From contig JAUXJB010000128.1 of the NCBI GenBank assembly GCA_030624945.1, positions 1-5,412 of the forward strand: a stretch of DNA of 5,412 nucleotides. The letters are read 5' to 3'. The notes under the pieces are model-generated. The model had not been told where the DNA came from. It did not search any database and saw nothing but the letters and a program-made list of their open reading frames with translations. Source of the stretch: Deltaproteobacteria bacterium. Its GTDB lineage: Bacteria > Myxococcota_A > UBA9160 > SZUA-336. Positions 1 to 5,412 of the stretch are shown here, one piece after another; positions within the stretch are counted from its first letter, which is position 1, and every line of letters starts with the position of its first letter. Made by a program: the position numbers and the translations under genes.

Positions 1-324
1 ACGCACCTCATCGTGGGGCGCGATCACGCCGGCATCGGGGACTACTACGGCCCCTTCGACGCGCAGACCATCTTCGCTGAGCAGGTGCCCGCGGGCGCGC
101 TGCGCATCCAGATCTTCGGCGCCGACCACACGGCCTACTCGAAGAAGCTCGACCGTGTCGTGATGTTCCGAGACGCACCCGACCACACCCCCGACGACTT
201 CATCACCCTCTCGGGCACGAAGGTCCGCGAGATGCTGGGCCAGGGAATCGCCCCACCGCCCGAATTCATGCGCCCCGAAGTAGCCGAGATCCTCTCCGAG
301 TACTACCGGAGCATCGACGGCTAA
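1..324 (+). CDS. sat: Sulfate adenylyltransferase (ATP sulfurylase), C-terminal 107 residues, 5' end cut by window
   Basis: Sat makes adenylyl sulfate (APS) and pyrophosphate from ATP and sulfate in the cytoplasm. It is the first step of sulfate activation, and runs in reverse in some sulfur oxidisers. The frame is open from base 1 and begins THLIVGRDHAG. The family signature GRDHAG is encoded at 16-33, followed by GDYYGPFDAQ. The C-terminal signature LSGTKVREML begins at 208, followed by PPPEFMRPEVAEIL and a YY pair just before the TAA stop. These identify the homo-oligomeric Sat family rather than CysD/CysN. Full-length members are about 350-450 residues, so roughly the first two thirds is outside the window. 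The GTG at 13 is an internal valine, not a start. The visible part contains no cysteine, whereas many bacterial and archaeal Sats carry metal-binding cysteines between the two motifs. Whether it serves assimilation or dissimilation cannot be told. It converges on the pyruvate dehydrogenase operon with a 30-base gap. Confidence 0.95.
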   Translation, partial: THLIVGRDHAGIGDYYGPFDAQTIFAEQVPAGALRIQIFGADHTAYSKKLDRVVMFRDAPDHTPDDFITLSGTKVREMLGQGIAPPPEFMRPEVAEILSEYYRSIDG

Positions 325-354
325 GCGCCTGTCCGGCTCCTGCCCCGCGGACTC

Positions 355-376
355 CTAGCGCCGTTTGGGCGCGTAG
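355..376. terminator. Possible hairpin over the lpdA stop codon; weak terminator candidate
   Basis: GCGCC (358-362) pairs with GGCGC (368-372) around a five-base loop. With one bulged base at 373, the flanking CTA (355-357) can also pair with TAG (374-376), giving a short GC-rich stem. It lies at the convergent sat/lpdA junction and would be transcribed from either side. No T-run follows it on either strand, so it is not a classical intrinsic terminator. It could equally be chance in GC-rich coding sequence. No better terminator is visible in the 325-354 gap. Confidence 0.2.
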
Positions 377-2100
377 AGGTCGGTGATGGTTCCCTCCACC
401 ATCTCGGCGGCGAAGCCGACGGTTTCCGAGAGGGTGGGGTGGGGGTGGATGGTGAGCGCCAGGTCCTCGGCGTCCGCGCCCATCTCCATGGCTACGAGGG
501 TTTCCGCGATCAGCTCCCCGGCGTTCTTTCCGACGATGCCGGCGCCGAGGAGGTGGTGGGTTTCCTTCGAGAAGATCAGCTTCGTGAGGCCTTCCTTGCG
601 GCCGAGGCTGAGCGCTCGGCCGCTTGCGGCCCACGGGAAGGTGGCCTTTTCGATCTCGACATTGCGCGCTTTGGCTTCGGCCTCGGTCATTCCGACCCAG
701 GCGACTTCCGGGTCGGTGTAGGCGACCGACGGGATGGAGGCGGGATCGAACGAGGCCGGGAGGCCCGCGATGACCTCGGCGGCCGTGCGTCCCTCGTGCG
801 AGGCCTTGTGCGCGAGCATGGGCTCACCGACGATGTCGCCGATCGCGAAGATGTGGCTCACGTTGGTTCGCTGCTGTGCGTCCACCCGGATGAAGCCCCG
901 GTCGTCGACGGCGACGCCGGTTCGGTCCGCGCCGATGGAACGGCCGTTGGGCTGGCGGCCGACGGCCACGAGCACGCGGTCGAAGACGTCGTCCTCCGGG
1001 GCGCTCTCGCCCTCGAAGGTGACGCGCAAGCCGTCCGTCTGGGGCTCGATGCCGGTGACGCGCGTCCCGAGGAAGATGTTTGTGTAGCGGTTCCGGATGC
1101 GTTGGTGGAGCGGGCGGACCAGGTCGGGATCCGCGCCCGGGATCAGCGCGTCGAGCATCTCGACGACCGTCACCTCGGAGCCGAACGCGTCGTAGACCGT
1201 CGCCATCTCGAGCCCGATGATCCCACCGCCGATCACCAGGATGCGCTCGGGAATCTCGTCCAGCTGCAGCGCGTCGGTCGAGTTCATCACCCTCGGATCC
1301 TCGTTGGGAAAGTTCGGGAGCTCGATCGGCCGCGAGCCCGCAGCGATGATCGCATTGTCGAAGGAAATCGCCGTGACGCCGTTTTGGGTCTGTACCTCGA
1401 GCAGGTGCGGGTTGGCGAAGCTCCCGGATCCCGTAACGATCTGGACCTTGCGCTGCTGTGCGAGCTTCGCGAGTCCGTTCACGAGCGCTGTTACCGACTC
1501 GTTCTTGCGCGCGCGTATCTTGTCGATGTCGAGAGCGGGCTTGCCGAAGTCGATGCCGTGGGCGGACAGATCGCGCGCCTCCGTGATGATCTCGGCCATG
1601 TGCAACAGCGCCTTGGAGGGGATGCAGCCGACGTTGAGGCAGACGCCCCCCAAGGTCGGGTAGCGCTCGATCAGGACGACGCTCTTGCCGAGGTCGGCCG
1701 CGCGAAACGCGGCCGTGTAGCCTCCCGGGCCGGAGCCGAGCACGGCTACCTCGGCGTGGAGGTCCCCCCGCTCCAGCACCGAGGAAGGCGGCGGAGGCGG
1801 GAGCGCTTCGCTCCCGGTCGCCGGAGATTCGCGGCCGCCGCCCGTAGCCTCCTCCGCCTCCTCCGCGACCTCGAGCGTCAGGATCTCCGTCCCCTCGCTG
1901 ACCTGGTCGCCCAGCGCGACGCGCAGCTCGCCCACGACGCCCGCGCGCGGAGACGGGATCTCCATGGTCGCCTTGTCACTCTCCAGAGTGACGAGGGGAT
2001 CCTCGATCTCGACGCGATCGCCCGGGGATACGAGGACCTCGATGACCTCGACCGCCTCGAAGTCCCCGATGTCGGGAACGCGTACGCCGATGACGGGCAC
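355..2100 (-). CDS. lpdA: Dihydrolipoamide dehydrogenase (E3) with N-terminal lipoyl domain
   Basis: E3 re-oxidises dihydrolipoyl groups with FAD and NAD+, closing the pyruvate dehydrogenase cycle. Residues 1-78 are a lipoyl domain whose attachment lysine is K43 in the ESDKATMEIPSP motif. Residues 79-113 form a flexible Glu/Ala/Gly/Pro linker with five prolines at 101-105. The flavoprotein follows: FAD-binding GSGPGGY (122-128), redox disulfide C154/C159 in GGVCLNVGCIPSK, NAD-binding GGGIIG (291-296), a second FAD motif AIGDI, and the C-terminal interface motif HPHPTLSE with catalytic pair H554/E559. All key residues are intact. E3 without a lipoyl domain is about 465-480 residues; the extra N-terminus explains 581. 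The start is GTG at 2100, three bases after the aceF stop, with no convincing Shine-Dalgarno, which suggests translational coupling. The lipoyl fold begins within a few residues of this start, so a later start is unlikely. Similar lipoyl-E3 fusions are known from Neisseria and Ralstonia. This is the last gene of the operon. Confidence 0.97.
   Translation of the reverse strand: MPVIGVRVPDIGDFEAVEVIEVLVSPGDRVEIEDPLVTLESDKATMEIPSPRAGVVGELRVALGDQVSEGTEILTLEVAEEAEEATGGGRESPATGSEALPPPPPSSVLERGDLHAEVAVLGSGPGGYTAAFRAADLGKSVVLIERYPTLGGVCLNVGCIPSKALLHMAEIITEARDLSAHGIDFGKPALDIDKIRARKNESVTALVNGLAKLAQQRKVQIVTGSGSFANPHLLEVQTQNGVTAISFDNAIIAAGSRPIELPNFPNEDPRVMNSTDALQLDEIPERILVIGGGIIGLEMATVYDAFGSEVTVVEMLDALIPGADPDLVRPLHQRIRNRYTNIFLGTRVTGIEPQTDGLRVTFEGESAPEDDVFDRVLVAVGRQPNGRSIGADRTGVAVDDRGFIRVDAQQRTNVSHIFAIGDIVGEPMLAHKASHEGRTAAEVIAGLPASFDPASIPSVAYTDPEVAWVGMTEAEAKARNVEIEKATFPWAASGRALSLGRKEGLTKLIFSKETHHLLGAGIVGKNAGELIAETLVAMEMGADAEDLALTIHPHPTLSETVGFAAEMVEGTITDLYAPKRR
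1847..1864. repeat. Perfect 9-base tandem repeat (two copies) in the lpdA linker
   Basis: GCCTCCTCC occurs twice back to back (1847-1855 and 1856-1864). On the - strand it encodes Glu-Glu-Ala twice at residues 80-85, exactly where the lipoyl domain ends and the flexible linker begins. The unit is three codons long, so gain or loss of copies would change linker length without shifting the frame. Confidence 0.7.
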
Positions 2101-2103
2101 GGT

Positions 2104-3375
2104 CTACAGCAGGATCCGGCGCAGGTCCGACAGGTAGTGCACCAGCCGACCCGTGAAGCGGACCGCGTCCGCGCCGTCGATCACGCGATGATCGTAGGAG
2201 AGAGATAGCGGGAGGATGAGCCGGCGCTGCAGCTCGCCGCTTCGATAGACCGGCTTCCACTCCATGCGTCCCACGCCGAGGACCGCCACCTCCGGGTGGT
2301 TCACGATCGGCGTGAAGAACGTGCCCCCGATGCCGCCCAGGCTCGAGATCGTGAACGTTCCCCCCTGGAGGTCGTCGAGGTGCAGCTTGCGCTCGCGAGC
2401 CTTGGTGCTGAGCTCCATGAGCTCGCCCGCCAGCTCGAGGATTCCCTTCCGGTCCACATCTCGCACCGCCGGGACGATCAGTCCCTGGGCGGTGTCCACG
2501 GCGACGCCGATGTGGAAGTAGTTCTTGACGATCAGATTCTCACCCGTCTTGTCGAGCGAGGAGTTGAAGTGCGGGAACTCCTGGAGTCCGGCGACGATCG
2601 CCTTCATGACGAACGGCAGGAATGTGAGCTTGACGCCCTGGCTCTCCGCTGCCCCCTTCTGGGACTTGCGGAAGGACTCGAGCTCGGTGATATCGGCCTC
2701 GTCGAACTGGGTGACGTGCGGGACGGTGACCCAGCTTCGGTGCAGGTTGGCGCCCGACAGCTTGCGAATCCTGCTGAGGGGCTGGATCTCGGTGGGGCCG
2801 AACTTGCGGAAATCGATGTCGGGGGCGCGGGCGACGCGCACGCCCGAGATCGGCACGCCCGCGGCCGTCCCCTTGTCGATCATTCCCTTGACGTAGCCCT
2901 GGACGTCTTCCTTGAGCACGCGGCCCTTGGGCCCGCTGGGCGGGACGAGTGTCAGGTCGATGCCCAGCTCGCGGGCGAGGCGCCGTACCGAGGGGCTCGC
3001 GTGCGCGGTCGGCTGGGCCTGTGCGGGTTCCGGGAACGGGGGAATCTCGACGGGCTCCTCGGGCTGCTCCGGTTCGGCCTCCGCTTTCACGACCTCTTCG
3101 GGCGGTGGTGCGGGCGCCGCGGGAAGAGCCGTCTCTTCCGCGTCCATGACGCACACCAGACCGCCCTCGCTGATGGTGTCCCCGACGCGCACCCTCATCT
3201 CGCGTATCACGCCCGTGAAGGGCGAGGGAATCTCCATCGTCGCCTTCTCCGTCTCGAGGACGATGAGGGAGTCGTCTACCTGGACGTGGTCTCCCACCTT
3301 GACCAGAACCTCGACGACGTCGATGTCCTGGAAGTCCCCGATATCGGGAAGCAGTACCTTCCTCTGTTCAGCCAA
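2104..3375 (-). CDS. aceF: Dihydrolipoamide acetyltransferase (E2) of pyruvate dehydrogenase, single lipoyl domain
   Basis: E2 is the structural core of the complex and moves the acetyl group from its lipoyl arm to coenzyme A. Residues 1-79 are one lipoyl domain with attachment lysine K44 in ETEKATMEIPSP. Residues 82-125 are a Pro/Ala/Glu-rich linker. Residues 126-162 are the peripheral subunit-binding domain that holds E1 or E3 (SPSVRRLARELGI, then GPKGRVLKEDV). A short second linker leads to the catalytic domain from about 195 to 423, which opens with an E. coli AceF-like stretch (LSGANLHRSWVTVPHVTQFD). The acyltransferase motif SYDHRVIDGA holds catalytic H396 and D400. E. coli AceF has three lipoyl domains and is about 630 residues, so this is the short, one-arm form. 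The start is TTG at 3375, chosen because AGAGGAA lies just upstream and the lipoyl fold starts at once. The gene lies 12 bases after aceE and 3 before lpdA. Confidence 0.97.
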   Translation of the reverse strand: MAEQRKVLLPDIGDFQDIDVVEVLVKVGDHVQVDDSLIVLETEKATMEIPSPFTGVIREMRVRVGDTISEGGLVCVMDAEETALPAAPAPPPEEVVKAEAEPEQPEEPVEIPPFPEPAQAQPTAHASPSVRRLARELGIDLTLVPPSGPKGRVLKEDVQGYVKGMIDKGTAAGVPISGVRVARAPDIDFRKFGPTEIQPLSRIRKLSGANLHRSWVTVPHVTQFDEADITELESFRKSQKGAAESQGVKLTFLPFVMKAIVAGLQEFPHFNSSLDKTGENLIVKNYFHIGVAVDTAQGLIVPAVRDVDRKGILELAGELMELSTKARERKLHLDDLQGGTFTISSLGGIGGTFFTPIVNHPEVAVLGVGRMEWKPVYRSGELQRRLILPLSLSYDHRVIDGADAVRFTGRLVHYLSDLRRILL

Positions 3376-3382
3376 CGCAGCG

Positions 3383-3389
3383 TTCCTCT
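3383..3389 (-). promoter_or_regulatory. Ribosome binding site that supports the aceF TTG start
   Basis: Read on the - strand, AGAGGAA begins inside the aceE TAG stop codon (3390-3388) and ends seven bases before the TTG at 3375-3373. It is the only good Shine-Dalgarno-like sequence near the start of the lipoyl domain, and no ATG or GTG sits at a suitable distance. It therefore decides the TTG as the start. Its overlap with the aceE stop suggests that a ribosome terminating on aceE could re-initiate on aceF. Confidence 0.6.
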
Positions 3390-5412
3390 AGAGCCTGGCG
3401 GGGTCGGGCTTGCTCGCGTCGATCTTGTACTTCTCGATGGCGTTCTCGACCGCGGCGCTCGGCACCTCGCCCTCCTCCGCCAGCGCCTTGAGCGCGGCGA
3501 CGACCACGAAGTGCCGGCTCACCTCGAAGTGATAGCGGAGCCTCTCCCGCAGGTCCGAGCGGCCGAACCCGTCGGTTCCGAGAACCTTGTAGCGCTGGCC
3601 GATCAGGGGGCGAATTTGATCCGCGTAGATGTTTACGTAGTCGGTCGCTGCGACCACGGGGCCCTCTCGATCGTGGAGCATGGTCTCCACGTAGCTCGTG
3701 CGCGGAGTCTCGCCGGGGTGAAGCATGTTCCAGCGCTCCACCTCCATTCCCTCCCTGCGCAGCTCGTTGAAGCTGGTCACGCTCCACACGTCGCTGTCGA
3801 TGTCGAAATCCTCGCGCAGGAGCTCGGCGGCCGCGATCACCTCGCGCAGGATCGCACCGCTCCCCATCAGCTGAACCCGAGGCCCGTCGTCCTTACTCCC
3901 CTCCGCGAGCAGGTACATCCCCTTCAGGATTCCCTCCCTCACGCCCTCGGGCATCGGGGGATGGTGGTAGTTCTCGTTCATCAGGGTGACGTAGTAGAAG
4001 ACCCCTTCCTGCTGCACGTACATCCGCTCCATGCCCGCGTGAAGGATGACGGCGAGCTCGTAGGCGAAGGTCGGATCGTAGGCGACGCAGTTCGGGATGT
4101 GGGAGGCCAGCATCTGACTGTGCCCGTCCTGGTGCTGCAGTCCTTCACCGGCCAGCGTGGTGCGTCCCGATGTTCCGCCGAGCAAGAACCCGCGTGTCTG
4201 TGAGTCGCCCGCGGCCCACAATAAATCGCCCACGCGCTGGAAGCCGAACATCGAGTAGAAGATGTAGAAGGGGATCAGGTTGATGCCGTGGTTGCTGTAG
4301 GCTGTGCCGGCCGCAATCCACGAGGAGACCGCGCCCGCCTCGGTGATGCCCTCCTCCAGGATCTGACCTTCTTTGTCCTCGCGGTAGTACATGACCTGGC
4401 CCGCGTCTTGCGGCTCGTAGAGCTGCCCCTCGCTCGAGTAGATCCCGAGCGAGCGGAAGAGTCCCTCCATACCGAAGGTTCGCGCCTCATCGGGGATGAT
4501 GGGTACGATCAGCTTGCCGATCTGCTTGTTGCGCGTGAGGGCCGTGAGCATGCGCACGAAGGCCATCGTGGTGGAGATCTGGCGCTTTCCCGAGCCCTCG
4601 AGCATCGACTCGAAGATGTCGAGTCCGGGGATCGCGAGCGGGCGAGCGGTCCTGCGGCGCGCCGGCAGGTAGCCTCCCAGCGCTTCCCGGCGCTCGTGCA
4701 TGTAGCGCATCTCCGGGCTGTCCTCGGGGGGCTTGTAGAAAGGCGTGTCCTGGAGCCGGTCGTCGGAGATCGGAATGCGGTAGCGATCCCGGAACCGCTG
4801 CAGATGGTCCTCCCCCATCTTCTTCTGCTGGTGGGTGGTGTTCTGACCCTCTCCCGCTTCGCCCATGCCGTAGCCCTTCACCGTCTTCGCCAGGATGACG
4901 GTCGGCTGATCCGGGGTCTTGGTCGCCCGCGCGTAGGCCGCGTAGATCTTCTGTGGGTCGTGACCTCCACGATTGAGCTCCCAGATCTCGTGGTCGGTCA
5001 TGTTGGCGACCATGGCCCGGAGCTCGGGGTGCGTGCCGAAGAAGTGCTCGCGCGTATAGGACCCTTCCCTCTGCGCCTTGTAGTTCTGGTAATCGCCGTC
5101 GACGGCGCGCTCCATGCGCTCGAGCAGGACGCCGTTCTTGTCCTTGGCGAGTAGCTGGTCCCAGCGCCCCCCCCAGATCACCTTGAGGACGTTCCAACCC
5201 GCGCCCCGGAAGGTGCCCTCGAGCTCCTGGATGATCTTGCCGTTCCCGCGCACCGGACCGTCTAGGCGCTGCAGGTTGCAGTTCACCACGAAGATCAGGT
5301 TGTCGAGCTTCTCGCGCGCGGCGAGCCCGATCGCGCCGAGGGACTCGGGTTCGTCCATCTCGCCGTCGCCAGCGAAGGCCCAGACCTTACACCCGGCCGT
5401 GTCGATGATGCC
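3388..5412 (-). CDS. aceE: Pyruvate dehydrogenase E1, homodimeric AceE type, C-terminal 674 residues; 5' end cut by window
   Basis: E1 decarboxylates pyruvate on thiamine diphosphate (ThDP) and acetylates the lipoyl arm. The frame is open to the window edge; the Met at 5358 is internal because the upstream codons (GIIDTAGCKVWAFAGDGE) match the family. Numbering from the first visible residue, the ThDP/Mg motif runs from GDGEMDEPES (15-24) to NCN (44-46), followed by LQRLDGPVRGNGK. The mobile active-site loop EGQNTTHQQKKM carries a histidine at about 194, equivalent to E. coli H407, which acts in lipoyl acetylation. The cofactor-activating Glu is in ITEAGA, and a further active-site His is at 427 in GLQHQDGHS. 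The C-terminal end (LGTDGFGRSD, YHFEV, VVVAAL) is full length and ends at TAG. Comparison with E. coli AceE (887 residues) from memory suggests about 214 residues are missing. This is the large homodimeric E1, not the alpha/beta PdhA/PdhB type. It heads the operon; the promoter is not visible. Confidence 0.97.
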   Translation of the reverse strand, partial: GIIDTAGCKVWAFAGDGEMDEPESLGAIGLAAREKLDNLIFVVNCNLQRLDGPVRGNGKIIQELEGTFRGAGWNVLKVIWGGRWDQLLAKDKNGVLLERMERAVDGDYQNYKAQREGSYTREHFFGTHPELRAMVANMTDHEIWELNRGGHDPQKIYAAYARATKTPDQPTVILAKTVKGYGMGEAGEGQNTTHQQKKMGEDHLQRFRDRYRIPISDDRLQDTPFYKPPEDSPEMRYMHERREALGGYLPARRRTARPLAIPGLDIFESMLEGSGKRQISTTMAFVRMLTALTRNKQIGKLIVPIIPDEARTFGMEGLFRSLGIYSSEGQLYEPQDAGQVMYYREDKEGQILEEGITEAGAVSSWIAAGTAYSNHGINLIPFYIFYSMFGFQRVGDLLWAAGDSQTRGFLLGGTSGRTTLAGEGLQHQDGHSQMLASHIPNCVAYDPTFAYELAVILHAGMERMYVQQEGVFYYVTLMNENYHHPPMPEGVREGILKGMYLLAEGSKDDGPRVQLMGSGAILREVIAAAELLREDFDIDSDVWSVTSFNELRREGMEVERWNMLHPGETPRTSYVETMLHDREGPVVAATDYVNIYADQIRPLIGQRYKVLGTDGFGRSDLRERLRYHFEVSRHFVVVAALKALAEEGEVPSAAVENAIEKYKIDASKPDPARL

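Noticed and set aside
331..352. GTCCG (331-335) and CGGAC (348-352) as an intrinsic terminator between sat and lpdA
   Set aside because: Only five pairs with a 12-base loop and no T-run on either side; too weak to call.
1735..1780. Internal translation start (GTG codons 108 or 120 of lpdA) giving a lipoyl-free E3
   Set aside because: GTG codon 108 has no purine-rich site at a proper distance. GTG codon 120 has GAGG nearby, but a start there would remove the first beta strand of the FAD-binding fold.
439..2208. 589-codon open frame on the + strand opposite lpdA
   Set aside because: It is the antisense shadow of a GC-rich gene whose - strand frame shows complete E3 motifs. The translated product is Arg/Asp/Val/Gly-rich with no recognisable domain, and it runs across the lpdA/aceF junction.
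2296..4203. 635-codon open frame on the + strand opposite aceF and aceE
   Set aside because: Same cause: long stop-free antisense frames are expected opposite genes with GC-rich third positions. It spans two unrelated - strand genes and shows no domain.
4665..4690. Gly where E. coli AceE has His in LHGYLPSR, suspected loss of an active-site histidine
   Set aside because: Counting from the GDGE motif shows that the functional E. coli H407 lies in the earlier EGKNIAHQ loop. That histidine is conserved here (codon 4831-4833).
4288..5154. 288-codon open frame on the + strand opposite aceE
   Set aside because: Antisense shadow of the conserved AceE coding sequence; composition is low-complexity and resembles no family.
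5356..5358. ATG at 5358 as the start of aceE
   Set aside because: This Met is the M in GDGEMDEPES, the middle of the thiamine diphosphate motif. The frame stays open and family-like to base 5412, so the gene is cut by the window rather than starting here.
1..5412. An undescribed system, mobile element or defence island
   Set aside because: All coding space is filled by sat and the three pyruvate dehydrogenase genes with intact family motifs. There are no long repeats, no compositional break and no orphan genes.

Overview
The window is an ordinary but well-defined piece of central metabolism from a GC-rich bacterium. It holds the 3' end of a sulfate adenylyltransferase gene (sat) on the + strand. 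Convergent to it on the - strand are the genes for all three components of a pyruvate dehydrogenase complex, in the order aceE (E1, cut by the right edge), aceF (E2), lpdA (E3). Nearly every base is coding. I see no tRNA, rRNA, CRISPR array, insertion sequence or phage gene.

Layout: 1-324 (+) is the last 107 codons of sat. 325-354 is a 30-base gap between the converging genes, with no clear terminator. 355-2100 (-) is a 581-residue dihydrolipoamide dehydrogenase carrying its own N-terminal lipoyl domain. 2104-3375 (-) is a 423-residue dihydrolipoamide acetyltransferase with a single lipoyl domain. 3388-5412 (-) is the C-terminal 674 residues of the homodimeric, E. coli AceE-type pyruvate dehydrogenase E1. 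Gaps inside the operon are 12 and 3 bases, so the three genes are almost certainly co-transcribed and partly translationally coupled. The operon promoter and the aceE start lie beyond the right edge.

How the genes work together: E1 decarboxylates pyruvate on thiamine diphosphate and passes the acetyl group to a lipoyl-lysine. E2 transfers it to coenzyme A. E3 re-oxidises the dihydrolipoyl group with FAD and NAD+. The one architectural point of note is that E2 has one lipoyl domain and E3 has another, so swinging arms are shared between two subunits. The two lipoyl domains are closely similar to each other.

Organism: high GC, strong GC preference at third codon positions, and GTG and TTG starts. 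An AceE-type E1 with a lipoyl-bearing E3 is a pattern best known from Gram-negative, mainly proteobacterial lineages (for example Neisseria and Ralstonia). I cannot resolve the lineage further. I looked for an undescribed system and found none; the findings are modest details of architecture, translation starts and small sequence structures.
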